A stretch of DNA of 64,000 nt from JAVBNA01 sp031551875 (GCA_031551875.1 JAVBNA010000016.1:1-64000), one strand, 5' to 3'; positions 1 to 9,476 are shown, counted from the stretch's first letter. Notes: generated by a model not told the origin, from the sequence alone. Program-made: numbers and translations.

Positions 1-16
1 AATCGGTTTTTGGAGC

Positions 17-57
17 ATTGTCAAGGCCGGCGCAGCCGTACATTTAGCCTTGACAAT
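17..57. repeat. 11-bp inverted repeat at window start
   Basis: An exact 11-bp inverted repeat (ATTGTCAAGGC at 17-27, GCCTTGACAAT at 47-57) surrounds a 19-bp spacer. No T-run follows, so it is not an obvious terminator. No gene could be supported in positions 1-375. Confidence 0.4.
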
Positions 58-134
58 ACGAGAAAAAGCGATTACGCAAGTTTTTGGGCGAAAGTCTAAG
101 GAAATTGGCGCTAAATTTTCATTTTAACTTTACA

Positions 135-175
135 GAGCCAAAAGACGGGCCGATGGGCTCGTTTTTTGTTTTGTG
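135..175 (+). terminator. possible intrinsic terminator of a gene upstream of the window
   Basis: A short GAGCC/GGCTC stem is followed by a T-rich run (GTTTTTTGTTTT). It would end a rightward transcript entering from outside the window. The stem is short and the loop long, so this is tentative. Confidence 0.35.
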
Positions 176-252
176 CCGACTTTTCCCAAAGCGCGGGCAT
201 TTTTTCGCCCGGCTTTATATTCGACTAAAATTTTGTTGATTCCGTTTTGGTT

Positions 253-286
253 TTGTGTGGAAATCGTTGTCATTGTGTGGTAGAAT
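253..286 (+). promoter_or_regulatory. direct repeats TTGTGTGG and extended -10 ahead of the GHKL kinase
   Basis: TTGTGTGG occurs at 253-260 and again at 273-280, a 20-bp period that places both on one DNA face. The second repeat runs into TGGTAGAAT (278-286), which resembles an extended -10. CCACAA at 292-297 is a partial inverted copy. LytTR-type regulators, the usual partners of AgrC-like kinases, bind direct repeats at about this spacing; that link is inference. Confidence 0.35.
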
Positions 287-375
287 AACTTCCACAATCT
301 ATTTTTGTAAAATTTTGGAATATACAGATGCCGGTCATGAACGGACGGATTACGATTTAGTGAGGAGAATGTCCT

Positions 376-1758
376 GTGTTAGAGCCCTTCCTTCGTTTTG
401 ATTTTGCCTATACAACGGAGATGCAGTTGATTTTGCTCGTACTCACCCTTCTTTTTAATCTCTATTTCGGCTATATCATGACCAACATCATCCTGACACT
501 TTTTAATGAGAAGGCGAGCTTCAAACAAAAGCTTTTATTCTCTTTTATGACATACATTTTAGGGAACATTGCAGTCCCCTACGTCATATATGCGATAAAC
601 GGATTCCAATCGTTGGGTGAATTTACCTATCTTCTTACTACAATCCCGACGCCCCTGGTCTCCCTGGTGTGTTATTTTTGCAGTATCAAAGTCCTCGGCC
701 TGTCCAAATACCGCTCGATCTATCTGCTCATAATATTCTATCTGTACGGGCTCATTCAAAGATGCACAGTGCGGTTTATCGGGCTTACCTTTTTTTCACA
801 GGCGGGAGAGCCCTACAACTATTTTCTGGACACGCTGGCCATGCTGGCGGGGATTCTATTCAGCGCCATTTGTTATCTGTTGATCATCCACTGCATCCGC
901 CATTACAGCCTGGGCGTGAAAATATCCGAGCGCCTGTTTGTAAAGTCAATTCCCCGGCTTATGCTCTCCGGGCTGGGTATCAATTGCCTGGCCTTCTGGC
1001 TGCTGCTGACCGTTCCCTTGCTCTTTGACAACAATCCGTTCGTTTACCTTCTGATGTCTGTATTCTTTTTGCTTTGTCTTGTGCTTCGCTATTACCGGAT
1101 TTCATCTCAGGCAAACCGGCTTGAGCTTCAGAATAAAAGCGAACACATCCAGACTTTGATTCATTCCATCGACGAATTCCGCAGTCTCAAGCACGATTTC
1201 TATAACATTCTCATGACCTACAGCGGATACATTGAGGTCGACGATCTTCCGGCGCTCAGAAAGTATCATGAGGAGCTTCTGAACACAACGGTTCAGGCCG
1301 GGGACAATATGGAGCTCAATACAAAAATCGAACAAAATCCCGCGTTTGTTTCCCTTCTTGTGGAAAAGCAGAAATATGCCGAACAGCTCTCCGTACACAC
1401 CCGATATACCATCTCAAGCCCGATTGAGGAACTGTTCATTGACAACATGTGCCTTTGCCGCGCGCTGGCCTGCCTGCTTGACAACGCGGTTGAAGGCGCA
1501 AGCGAATCCTCGGAGAAGATTATGACCTTTTCCCTCTGCAAGAAAAACAACCGAAACATACTAATCACGATCACAAACAGTACACGAACCGACATTGATG
1601 TCAATCAAATGCTAATGAAGGACACAACCACAAAGCCGGGTCATAACGGTTTGGGACTCCCCCTGGCACGAAACATCCTCTCTAAGTTCGGAAACTGTAT
1701 CCTTCATTTTGAGTGTTACAACCAAAGGTTTACGGCATACATCGAAATCTGCCCCTGA
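376..1758 (+). CDS. AgrC-like sensor histidine kinase (GHKL family)
   Basis: A membrane sensor kinase of the AgrC/HPK10 type. About seven hydrophobic segments fill residues 15-240. The cytoplasmic half has the unusual phospho-acceptor motif LKHDFYN with His near residue 273, an N-box (LLDNAVEGA, about 362-370) and a short G-box (GHNGLGLPLARN, near 424-435) typical of GHKL ATPases. Such proteins usually sense a secreted peptide and phosphorylate a LytTR-type response regulator. No response regulator or peptide gene lies next to it here, so its partner is outside the window or elsewhere. The start is a GTG preceded by GAGGAG. The family call is firm; the ligand is unknown. Confidence 0.85.
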   Translation: MLEPFLRFDFAYTTEMQLILLVLTLLFNLYFGYIMTNIILTLFNEKASFKQKLLFSFMTYILGNIAVPYVIYAINGFQSLGEFTYLLTTIPTPLVSLVCYFCSIKVLGLSKYRSIYLLIIFYLYGLIQRCTVRFIGLTFFSQAGEPYNYFLDTLAMLAGILFSAICYLLIIHCIRHYSLGVKISERLFVKSIPRLMLSGLGINCLAFWLLLTVPLLFDNNPFVYLLMSVFFLLCLVLRYYRISSQANRLELQNKSEHIQTLIHSIDEFRSLKHDFYNILMTYSGYIEVDDLPALRKYHEELLNTTVQAGDNMELNTKIEQNPAFVSLLVEKQKYAEQLSVHTRYTISSPIEELFIDNMCLCRALACLLDNAVEGASESSEKIMTFSLCKKNNRNILITITNSTRTDIDVNQMLMKDTTTKPGHNGLGLPLARNILSKFGNCILHFECYNQRFTAYIEICP

Positions 1759-1806
1759 ATTACTGAATATTAATGCAATTTTTTTCATATTATTTGAGCC
1801 GAAGCA

Positions 1807-1835
1807 TTGAATTCTGCGGGATTGTTTGCTATAAT
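1807..1835 (+). promoter_or_regulatory. sigma-A promoter of the C69 peptidase gene
   Basis: TTGAAT (1807-1812), a 17-bp spacer, then TATAAT (1830-1835) with an upstream TG giving an extended -10. It lies about 45 bp before the AGGAGGG ribosome binding site of the gene at 1881. Confidence 0.75.
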
Positions 1836-1880
1836 TTATACGCGTGCATATGCGTGTATAAAAATACAGGAGGGAAAAGA

Positions 1881-4013
1881 ATGAAAATGGCAAAACTGAC
1901 AAGGACAATTGTCGCCCTGGTGCTCGTGATGGGTCTGGTTTGTGCGGCGGGTCTGTCCGCGAGCGCCTGCACAGGCTTCTACATCGGCAAGGATCTGACC
2001 GAGAACGGCTCGACCATCTGGGGCCGTACCGAAGACGTCAGCGCGAACTACAGCAAGCTCTATGTAGTGCGCCCGGCGGCCACCCACGAACCGGGGGAAA
2101 AATATGTGTTTGGGGACGGCTTTGTCTACCCATATCCCGAAAAGACGCTGCGCTTCACCATTTGCAGAGATTCTAATTTCAATGAACAAAGAAATTACAA
2201 TGATCCCTACGGCGAAGTGGGCATGAACGAAAAGAACGTCGCCATTACGGCCACCGTGACCCTCAGCGGCGCGAAATCGGCCATTACAGCTCTCGACCCC
2301 ATGGTCAGAGGCAGCGCCGGCGGCATTTCCGAAGCCTCCATGGCCTCGGTCATTTTGATGCAGGCCACCTCGGCTCGCCACGCCATTGAGATTCTCGCCG
2401 ATGCGATTGATACCTACGGCACGGCCACCCGTGACGGCTTCACGGTCAGCGATCCGAACGAGGTCTGGTACTTTGAAAGCCTTTCCGGCCATCAGTATGT
2501 GGCGGTGAAAGCCCCCAGCAATAAGGTCGGCCTTTCCCCCAACATCACCACGATGGGCGCGGTCGACGTCACCGATACTGAAAACGTCATTGCCTCTCCA
2601 AACCTTGTATCACTAGCACAGCAGGCGGGCACGCTCGTGACCGACTCGGAAGGCCGCATCAAGGTGAACGAAAGCTATGCCAACACCAATTCCAGCATTC
2701 CCAGCCGTATGTGGCAGGGCACCTACTATCTCAGGGGCGCGGAGGCGGCAAATTCGCTGACTTCCGGCTATTATCAGTACTTCACTGACGGCCGCGCATC
2801 GGGGAACTACACCCTGTTTGAGGCCATGCGACTGCTCGCCTACCGCGGCGAGGATTCGGATAACCCGAGTTACAACTCCAACCTGAACAGCAGCACGCGT
2901 GCCATCGGCGGGCCAAGTACGGTGGAGGCCAACGTGTTTGAAACCCGCCATGATATGCCCGACGAGCTTGCCATTGTGGAATGGCTTGCCATGGGTCCGG
3001 CGGAATTCTCGGTCTATGTCCCCTACTACGGCAGCCTGATCACCGATACCTACGCGCCCTACTGGAACGCGGACAGCAAAACCTTTAACCCCAACTCCTT
3101 CTCCTGGGTGTTCCGTCAGCTCTACACCCTGTGCGCCGGCAACAGAACCAACTACGGCGCCAATGTGGTCAAGTTCTGGAACGGCTATCAGAAGAAGCTG
3201 ATCGAGCAGCAGGCCGCCATCGACAAAGAGATGGTGACCGTGCTGGCCTACAGCCCCGAGCTGGCCTCCGAAAAGGCCACCGCGCTGGGCAAAGTCGCGG
3301 CCAAGGGTGCCTTTGAGACGGCGCAGAGCATTCTCACCGAGCTCCAGGCTTTCAAGGACGCCGGCACAGAAGGCGTCTTCACCCCCTCCGCTCTGACGGA
3401 CAATGTGCAGCCCAACTACACCTTTGACGCCGTGGGCGGCACCGGGCTCCCCACCCTGCGCTACAGCGCAAACATCGGGGACACCATCACGGTTCCGGTT
3501 ATGCTGAAGGGCTGTGAGGATGTCTCTGGTTTACAGGGCACCATCCACTATGACAACTCGCTGCTGACCCTCCAGTCGGTCACTCCAGTCAGGGGCTTCA
3601 TGGCGGACTGTGACCGGGAGAAGAACACCTTCATCGCGATTGCGCCGAACGGCGCCGGCAAGAGCGGCGACGTGACCTTCGGTTATGCATTGTTTACGGT
3701 CGCGGGCGAGCTGCCGGATGACGACGTCACGACCTATGTCCGCTTTGACAACATGAAGATCAAAAACAGCGAGGGTGCCACGATCGTGAACCAAAAGGTC
3801 GAAGGCATTGAGATCACCGTTTTGAGCAAAGCGCCCCAGATCGGCGATGTCAACCTCGACGGCGAGATCGATGTCAGCGACGCGATTGCGCTCATGCAGT
3901 ACCTCGCGGGCAGCAAAGAGCTGAGCAAAAAGGCGCTGGGGGCCGCCGACGCCAACAAAGACGGCAAGGTCAACGTGGGTGATGTAACCATCATCATGCA
4001 GATGTGCCTTTAA
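1881..4013 (+). CDS. secreted C69-family dipeptidase with cohesin-like and dockerin domains
   Basis: A secreted peptidase of family C69 (peptidase U34), about 710 aa. The start at 1881 is chosen because AGGAGGG sits 5-11 bp upstream; an upstream in-frame ATG at 1773 lies before the promoter. The signal peptide ends just before ACTGFYIG, where Cys30 would become the N-terminal nucleophile of this Ntn-type family. The C-terminus carries a cohesin-like beta domain (about 530-640) and then a type I dockerin with two calcium loops (DVNLDGEIDVSD and DANKDGKVNVGD, about 653-710). A dockerin implies docking onto a cohesin partner, as in cellulosome-like assemblies, but a peptidase carrying both modules is unusual. 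It stands alone between its own promoter and terminators. Substrate unknown. Confidence 0.85.
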   Translation: MKMAKLTRTIVALVLVMGLVCAAGLSASACTGFYIGKDLTENGSTIWGRTEDVSANYSKLYVVRPAATHEPGEKYVFGDGFVYPYPEKTLRFTICRDSNFNEQRNYNDPYGEVGMNEKNVAITATVTLSGAKSAITALDPMVRGSAGGISEASMASVILMQATSARHAIEILADAIDTYGTATRDGFTVSDPNEVWYFESLSGHQYVAVKAPSNKVGLSPNITTMGAVDVTDTENVIASPNLVSLAQQAGTLVTDSEGRIKVNESYANTNSSIPSRMWQGTYYLRGAEAANSLTSGYYQYFTDGRASGNYTLFEAMRLLAYRGEDSDNPSYNSNLNSSTRAIGGPSTVEANVFETRHDMPDELAIVEWLAMGPAEFSVYVPYYGSLITDTYAPYWNADSKTFNPNSFSWVFRQLYTLCAGNRTNYGANVVKFWNGYQKKLIEQQAAIDKEMVTVLAYSPELASEKATALGKVAAKGAFETAQSILTELQAFKDAGTEGVFTPSALTDNVQPNYTFDAVGGTGLPTLRYSANIGDTITVPVMLKGCEDVSGLQGTIHYDNSLLTLQSVTPVRGFMADCDREKNTFIAIAPNGAGKSGDVTFGYALFTVAGELPDDDVTTYVRFDNMKIKNSEGATIVNQKVEGIEITVLSKAPQIGDVNLDGEIDVSDAIALMQYLAGSKELSKKALGAADANKDGKVNVGDVTIIMQMCL

Positions 4014-4043
4014 TTAGATGGCAGATTACAGATCACAGATATC

Positions 4044-4082
4044 AAAAAGCGCGTCCGGGAAATTATCCCGGGCGCGCTTTTT
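4044..4082 (+). terminator. intrinsic terminator after the C69 peptidase
   Basis: A 15-bp-class GC-rich stem (AAAAAGCGCG...CGCGCTTTTT around an AATTA loop), ending in TTTTT, starts 30 bp after the stop codon. Confidence 0.8.
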
Positions 4083-4094
4083 GATAGAAAGAGA

Positions 4095-4127
4095 AGAGGC
4101 AAACGGAAAAATCCGTTTGCCTCTTTT
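4095..4127. terminator. terminator downstream of nifJ (bidirectional hairpin)
   Basis: An exact 13-bp stem AGAGGCAAACGGA / TCCGTTTGCCTCT with a short A-rich loop and flanking T-runs lies 13 bp past the nifJ stop. It can serve both converging genes. Confidence 0.7.
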
Positions 4128-4139
4128 TAAAACATGATA

Positions 4140-7100
4140 TTATTCTGCGTCGTACAGCTTGGACAGGCGGTTGAGATGCTCATACCGGTCGGCGGCAACC
4201 TTCTCTGCCTTGTCAAACAGCTGCTCTGCGCGCTCCGGGAAGGCGCGCAGCAGGGAATTGTAGCGCACCTCGCTCATGATGAAATCGCGGTAGCTCGCGC
4301 TGGGTGCTTTGCTATCGAGGAGGAAGGGGTTCTTGCCCGCGTCGGCAAGGCGCGGATCGAAGCGGAAGAGGTTCCAGTAGCCCGCAGCCACCGCTTTTTT
4401 CTCTTCAGCCTGGCTGACGCCCATGCCGCCCTTGATGCCGTGGTTGATGCAGGGCGCGTAAGCAATGATGATGGACGGGCCGTTGTAACTCTCGGCCTCG
4501 TGGAAAGCCTTGAGGCACTGGTTCATGTCGGCGCCCATCGCAATCTGTGCGACATAGACATAGCCGTAGGTCATCGCGATGCCCGCGAGATCCTTTTTCT
4601 TGATGCTCTTGCCCGCCGCGGCGAACTGCGCGACCGAGCCGATGGGGGTGGCCTTGGAGGCCTGTCCGCCGGTGTTGGAGTACACCTCGGTGTCGAATAC
4701 AAGGATGTTGACGTTCTCGCCTGAGGCAATCACGTGGTCGAGGCCGCCGAAGCCGATGTCATAGGCCCAGCCGTCGCCGCCCAGGATCCACATGGACTTC
4801 TTCGCGAGGTAATCCTTATCCGCAAGCGCCTTTTTTGCCAGCGCCTTGCAGTGGTCATTGGGGCAAACCTCCAGCGTACGCTCAAGCTGCGCGATGAGCG
4901 CGTCGGTCGCGGGACGGTTCGAGGTGGAATCGCTGAAGGTATCGAGGTAGTTCGCGCAGGCGGTCTTGAGCGCCTCGTCGGGCGTTCCGTCGCCAATCTC
5001 TTTGACATAGGAGGCCAGACGCTCACGCATGGCCTTCTGGCCGAGGGTCATGCCCATGCCAAACTCAGCGTTGTCCTCAAACAGGGAGTTGGCCCACGCC
5101 GGGCCGCGCCCTTCCTGGTTGACTGTGTAGGGGGTGGAGGGAGCGGAGCCGCCCCAGATGGAGGAACAGCCGGTCGCGTTGGCGATGAAGGCCCGGTCGC
5201 CGAACAGCTGGGTCATCAGCTTGGCATAGGGGGTCTCGCCGCAGCCCGCGCACGCGCCCGAAAACTCTAAGAGCGGGGTGCGGAACTGGCTGCCCTTGAC
5301 GGTGGAATCCTTGAACTTCTCCATGACCTCCGCCTTGGGGGCGAGGGAATTGGCATAATTAAAGATTTCCTGCTGGGGAAGCTGGGTGTCGATGGGCTCC
5401 ATGACAAGCGCTTTCTCGCCCTTCTTGCCCGGACAGATCGACACGCACGAGCCGCAGCCGGTGCAGTCGAGCGTCGACACCGTCATCGCAAACTTGTAGC
5501 CGGGGAGGCCGGTCGCATCAAGAGTGCTGGGCATCTTGGCGGCTTCCTCTTCGGTCAGGATGACCGGGCGGATGACCGCGTGGGGGCAGACATAGGCGCA
5601 GAAATTACACTGGATGCAGTTTTCGCATTTCCACGCGGGCACATCCACAGCAATGCCGCGCTTCTCATAGGCGGCCGAGCCCTGCGGGAAGGTGCCGTCG
5701 GCGTTCTCCGCGAAAATGGAGACGGGCAGGCTGTCGCCCTTCTGGGCGTTGGCGGGCATGAGAATCTTCTCGACAAAGTCCACGAGCTCCTTGCGGTCGC
5801 CCTGCACGCTGACTCCCTGTGTGGTGCCGGCGGCGTCCGCCCAGTCGGCGGGCACCTGGATCTCGACGATGCCCTCACAGCCGCGGTCGATCGCGTCGTG
5901 GTTCATCTTGACAATGGCCTCGCCCTTGCGTCCGTAGGACTTGGTGGCGGCGTCCTTCATATACTTGATCGCGTCCTCAATCGGGATGATGCCCGAAAGC
6001 TTGAAGAAGGCCGACTGGAGCACCGTGTTGACACGGGTGCCGAGACCCAGCTCCTTGCCGATGTGGGTCGCGTCGATCGTGTAGAACTTGATGCCGTTCT
6101 GCGCGATGAACTTCTTGACGTTGCCGGGCAGACGCTCGGACAGCTCGTTTACATCCCACGAGCAGTTGAGCAGGAATGTGCCGCCCTTCTTGAGATCCTG
6201 CACCATGTCATACTTGTCGACATAGGAGGGGTTGTGGCAGGCGACAAAGTCGGCCTGGCTGACGTAGTAGGTGGACTTGATCGGGCTGTGCCCGAAGCGC
6301 AGATGGGAAATCGTAACGCCGCCCGACTTTTTGGAGTCGTAAGCGAAGTAGCCCTGCGCGTACATGTCGGTGTGGTCGCCGATGATCTTGATGGAGTTCT
6401 TGTTCGCGCCCACTGTGCCGTCAGCGCCCAGTCCCCAGAATTTGCACGAGGTCGTGCCCTTGGGGGTGGTGTCGGGATTCTCTTTGATCTCGAGCGAGAG
6501 GTTGGTGACGTCGTCCTCAATGCCGATCGTGAATCGCTTCTTGCTGTCCGCGGCGCCCATGTTGCGGAAAACGGCAATGATCTGACCGGGGGTGGTGTCC
6601 TTGGAACCCAGGCCGTAGCGGCCGGAGGTCACGTCCACGCCGCTGAACTTCGAGCTGAACAGAGCGGCCATGACGTCGAGGCAGAGCGGCTCGCCGATCG
6701 AGCCCGGCTCCTTGGTGCGGTCGAGCACGGCAATGTGCTTGACCGCATCGGGCAGCGCGTCCACGAGGAACTGCGGCACGAAGGGGCGATAGAGACGCAC
6801 CTTGACCATGCCGACCTTCTCGCCGGCGGCGGTCAGGTAGTCGATGACCTCCTCGGCGGTGTCGCACACAGAGCCCATCGCGATGATGACCTTGTCCGCG
6901 TCGGGCGCGCCGTAGTAGTTGAAGGGCTTATAGTTGGTGCCCGCCTTCGCATTGACCTTGTCCATGTATTCAAGGACGGTCTGCGGGACGGCGTCATAGT
7001 ATTTGTTGCAGGCTTCACGCGCCTGGAAGAAGATGTCGGGGTTCTGGGCGGTGCCGCGCAGAACGGGATGCTCGGGGTTGAGGGCGCGGCGGCGGTAGGC

Positions 7101-7703
7101 CTCCAAGGCGTCCCAGTCAAGCATTTCGCCGAGATCCTCATAATCCCACGATTCGATCTTCTGCACCTCATGGGAGGTCCGGAAGCCGTCAAAGAAATGG
7201 AGGAAGGGCACACGGCCCTTAATGGCGGCCAGGTGGGCTACGGCGCCGAGGTCCATAACCTCCTGCGGGTTGTTGGCGCACAGCATCGCATAGCCGGTCT
7301 GACGGCAGGCATAGACGTCGGAATGGTCGCCGAAAATGGAAAGGGCGTGGCTGCACAGGGCGCGCGCCGAAACATGAATGACGCTGGGCAGAAGCTCGCC
7401 CGCCATCTTATACATGTTGGGAATCATAAGCAGAAGGCCCTGGGACGCGGTATAGGTGGTGGTCAGCGCGCCGGCGGACAGGGAACCGTGCACCGCACCC
7501 GCGGCGCCCGCCTCGGACTGCATCTCGGTCACCTGAACCTCTCGGCCAAACAGATTCTTGCGCCCGGCTGCCGCATACTTGTCGGTGTCGTCGGCCATCA
7601 CCGAGGACGGGGTGATCGGATAGATCGCGGCGACGTCGGTAAACGCGTAGGACACGTGCGAGGCGGCATTGTTGCCATCCATGGTTTTCATCGTTCTTGC
7701 CAT
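4140..7703 (-). CDS. nifJ: pyruvate:ferredoxin (flavodoxin) oxidoreductase
   Basis: The 1187-aa single-chain enzyme oxidises pyruvate to acetyl-CoA and CO2 while reducing ferredoxin, the central step of fermentative metabolism in anaerobes. The N-terminal domains cover about 1-600. Two [4Fe-4S] motifs follow: CENCIQCNFCAYVCP near 690 and CTGCGSCVSICP near 745. The TPP-binding part includes CAGCGETPY near 819 and GDGWAYDIGFGG near 978. Length and domain order match full-length bacterial PFOR. The ATG start is preceded by GGAGG. It is monocistronic, with its own promoter and terminator. Confidence 0.97.
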   Translation of the reverse strand: MARTMKTMDGNNAASHVSYAFTDVAAIYPITPSSVMADDTDKYAAAGRKNLFGREVQVTEMQSEAGAAGAVHGSLSAGALTTTYTASQGLLLMIPNMYKMAGELLPSVIHVSARALCSHALSIFGDHSDVYACRQTGYAMLCANNPQEVMDLGAVAHLAAIKGRVPFLHFFDGFRTSHEVQKIESWDYEDLGEMLDWDALEAYRRRALNPEHPVLRGTAQNPDIFFQAREACNKYYDAVPQTVLEYMDKVNAKAGTNYKPFNYYGAPDADKVIIAMGSVCDTAEEVIDYLTAAGEKVGMVKVRLYRPFVPQFLVDALPDAVKHIAVLDRTKEPGSIGEPLCLDVMAALFSSKFSGVDVTSGRYGLGSKDTTPGQIIAVFRNMGAADSKKRFTIGIEDDVTNLSLEIKENPDTTPKGTTSCKFWGLGADGTVGANKNSIKIIGDHTDMYAQGYFAYDSKKSGGVTISHLRFGHSPIKSTYYVSQADFVACHNPSYVDKYDMVQDLKKGGTFLLNCSWDVNELSERLPGNVKKFIAQNGIKFYTIDATHIGKELGLGTRVNTVLQSAFFKLSGIIPIEDAIKYMKDAATKSYGRKGEAIVKMNHDAIDRGCEGIVEIQVPADWADAAGTTQGVSVQGDRKELVDFVEKILMPANAQKGDSLPVSIFAENADGTFPQGSAAYEKRGIAVDVPAWKCENCIQCNFCAYVCPHAVIRPVILTEEEAAKMPSTLDATGLPGYKFAMTVSTLDCTGCGSCVSICPGKKGEKALVMEPIDTQLPQQEIFNYANSLAPKAEVMEKFKDSTVKGSQFRTPLLEFSGACAGCGETPYAKLMTQLFGDRAFIANATGCSSIWGGSAPSTPYTVNQEGRGPAWANSLFEDNAEFGMGMTLGQKAMRERLASYVKEIGDGTPDEALKTACANYLDTFSDSTSNRPATDALIAQLERTLEVCPNDHCKALAKKALADKDYLAKKSMWILGGDGWAYDIGFGGLDHVIASGENVNILVFDTEVYSNTGGQASKATPIGSVAQFAAAGKSIKKKDLAGIAMTYGYVYVAQIAMGADMNQCLKAFHEAESYNGPSIIIAYAPCINHGIKGGMGVSQAEEKKAVAAGYWNLFRFDPRLADAGKNPFLLDSKAPSASYRDFIMSEVRYNSLLRAFPERAEQLFDKAEKVAADRYEHLNRLSKLYDAE

Positions 7704-7775
7704 TTTTTACTTTCCTCCATTCGGGTGTTTGAAATGAAGCGCGCACAAATTGCGCCGCACGCTTCGCTATCCTAT

Positions 7776-7805
7776 ATAATACCATTTTGAATCTGCACTT
7801 GTAAA
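7776..7805 (-). promoter_or_regulatory. sigma-A promoter of nifJ
   Basis: Read leftward: TTTACA (7805-7800), an 18-bp spacer, TATTAT (7781-7776), about 70 bp upstream of the nifJ start. Confidence 0.6.
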
Positions 7806-7890
7806 GGTTAAAAATGTATCAATATAAAATTATCCCCATAAAAAACTGTGGAAATGGGCGGTTTCAAGAAAAAAAAAGAATGCCGCGTCT

Positions 7891-8616
7891 CTATTCCAGA
7901 TTTCCCGTCGCGTATTGAAGCGCCGCCAGCACGGCGACCGGAGCGGTTTCAGTGCGCAAAATGCGCGGGCCAAGGGAGATGACAATAAATCCTGCCTCCT
8001 TCGCCTGCTGTGCCTCCTCGGGGGCAAACCCGCCCTCGGGGCCGATGAGCACGCCGACCGATTGAATGCCCGGAGAGATCGCCTCCCGCAGGGGGCTTCC
8101 CCCCGCCTCATAGCAAAACAGGCAGGCGTCCAGACTCTGCGCCTCCTCGAGCGCCTGCGCAAGCGTCAGGAAGGGAGCAACCCCGGGGATTCGTCCTCGC
8201 CCGGCCTGCCCTGCCGCCTCGCGTGCGATCTTCTGAAAACGCTCCCCCTTTTTCATCTGACTTTTTTCGTCCGGTCGAGCCACACAGCGGCTTGTGAAAA
8301 CCGGCACAATGCGGTGCACGCCCAGCTCGACCGCCTTCTGCACAATCGTCTCAAACTTGTCCGCCTTGGGGAAGCCCTGGTAGAGGGTGACGCGCAGGGA
8401 CGGTTCGGCGGCGCTGTGCACCTGCTCGCGCACGGCAAAGTGTACGGCGTCTGGGGCGGCGGCGGTGATCACACAGCGGTACTCCTCCCCTGCCCCGTCA
8501 CACAGCAGGAGCGCATCCCCCTGCTTCATGCGCAGCGAGCGGACAATGTGGGCGGCGTCCGCCCCTGTGAGCACGCCCGCCGTCAGGATATCAGCGTCAA
8601 TAAAAAAGCGCGGCAA
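7891..8616 (-). CDS. rsmE: 16S rRNA (uracil-1498-N3)-methyltransferase RsmE
   Basis: A SPOUT-class methyltransferase that modifies U1498 of 16S rRNA using S-adenosylmethionine, 241 aa as expected. The knot signature is clear: LIGPEGGFAPEE, followed by LGPRILRTETAPVAVLAAL near the C-terminus. Translation starts at a TTG; an in-frame TGA lies directly before it and GGGAGGT is correctly spaced, so no longer start is possible. A hairpin separates it from the upstream membrane-protein gene. In many Firmicutes rsmE follows prmA; that neighbour is absent here. Confidence 0.95.
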   Translation of the reverse strand: MPRFFIDADILTAGVLTGADAAHIVRSLRMKQGDALLLCDGAGEEYRCVITAAAPDAVHFAVREQVHSAAEPSLRVTLYQGFPKADKFETIVQKAVELGVHRIVPVFTSRCVARPDEKSQMKKGERFQKIAREAAGQAGRGRIPGVAPFLTLAQALEEAQSLDACLFCYEAGGSPLREAISPGIQSVGVLIGPEGGFAPEEAQQAKEAGFIVISLGPRILRTETAPVAVLAALQYATGNLE

Positions 8617-8641
8617 TCAAAGACCTCCCTATGCAGTAAAA

Positions 8642-8678
8642 AAGGGCGCGCATATCGCGCGCCCTTCCCTTTTTTTCT
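8642..8678. terminator. intrinsic terminator between the 8681 membrane gene and rsmE
   Basis: AAGGGCGCGC and its complement form a strong hairpin flanked by an A-run on the left and T-run on the right. Read leftward, it ends the 8681-9274 gene with a U-tract just before the rsmE ribosome binding site. Confidence 0.75.
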
Positions 8679-8680
8679 GT

Positions 8681-9274
8681 TTATTTTTCCTCGGTTTCGA
8701 CCGTCTCGGTCTCTTCGGTCTCCACGGTTTCTTCCGCCTGAAGGGCTTCCTCTGTGTTTTCAGCTGCGGCCGCCGCTTCTGTCTCTTCAGGGATCGCTGC
8801 GGGCGTCTCCACCTTCTTTTCAAAGCCCGAAATGAAGGAATAGGGAATGGCATAGCCGAAGAGGATCAGCACGAGATAAAGGGTTCTGGCATACTTGTCA
8901 AACGCAAGGCTGACCACGCCCAGCACAAATTCCGATTGGTTCGCGAAGCTGACGCACAGCACGATGTTGACCAGCAGAAATACCACCGGCACCAGAATGA
9001 ATGCGATGGAGAACCAGTTGACACGGTAGATGGTTTTGCCGTCGCCGGTACGGGTGGCAAAGAAAAGCACGAGCCCCATGCCAATGTACAGCGCAAAGTC
9101 AATGTAATAGGTGAACTCATAGCTCAGCGTTCCCTTTGTGGCAAGATCCATCGCCCAGGTATACACAACGCCTGTCAGCACCACGTAGAGGACAAGCAGG
9201 AACGTAGATACCAGGTTATCGGTCCAACGCGCGACGGGTTTTCTCACTTTTTTGACTTTTTTTTCCGTATCCAT
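8681..9274 (-). CDS. membrane protein with a Glu-rich C-terminal tail, function unknown
   Basis: About 197 aa. A short basic N-terminus (EKKVKKVRKPVARW) precedes four to five hydrophobic segments between about residues 20 and 150, followed by a soluble tail of about 45 residues that is almost only Glu, Ala, Thr and Val, with repeats of the form ETEETETVE. The ATG at 9274 is preferred over a GTG six bases earlier because AGAGG is spaced 8 bp from it. It has its own promoter and terminator. No family is recognised. Confidence 0.75.
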   Translation of the reverse strand: MDTEKKVKKVRKPVARWTDNLVSTFLLVLYVVLTGVVYTWAMDLATKGTLSYEFTYYIDFALYIGMGLVLFFATRTGDGKTIYRVNWFSIAFILVPVVFLLVNIVLCVSFANQSEFVLGVVSLAFDKYARTLYLVLILFGYAIPYSFISGFEKKVETPAAIPEETEAAAAAENTEEALQAEETVETEETETVETEEK

Positions 9275-9310
9275 AAACACAACCTCTTTTCTTTAAAATT
9301 TCCTTACTTA

Positions 9311-9338
9311 ATCATATCATGACTTGCTCTTCTGTCAA
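9311..9338 (-). promoter_or_regulatory. sigma-A promoter of the 8681 membrane protein
   Basis: Read leftward: TTGACA (9338-9333), 16-bp spacer, TATGAT (9316-9311), 37 bp ahead of the chosen start codon. Confidence 0.65.
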
Positions 9339-9422
9339 GGGATTTCTCGCATATTAGAACACATTTTCCACAATTGTGCAGGCTTTTCCCGAAACAGTTT
9401 TGTCCTTATAGTCAGCGCACTT

Positions 9423-9456
9423 AAAAAGCCCCCGCAGATTTCGTCAATCTGCGGGG
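9423..9456 (-). terminator. spoIIID terminator
   Basis: An exact 11-bp stem (CCCCGCAGATT / AATCTGCGGGG) with a 5-nt loop; leftward transcription ends in a run of five U. It begins 20 bp past the spoIIID stop. Confidence 0.8.
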
Positions 9457-9476
9457 ATCTTTATCTGTTCGGGTCT

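Noticed and set aside
4134..4724. 196-codon + strand frame over the nifJ 3' end
   Set aside because: Antisense shadow of the thiamine-pyrophosphate domain of nifJ; no motif and no ribosome binding site.
5580..7790. 736-codon open frame on the + strand opposite nifJ
   Set aside because: It runs antisense to the well-supported pyruvate:ferredoxin oxidoreductase, has low-complexity Gly/Val/His-rich content typical of a shadow frame in GC-rich DNA, and lacks motifs.
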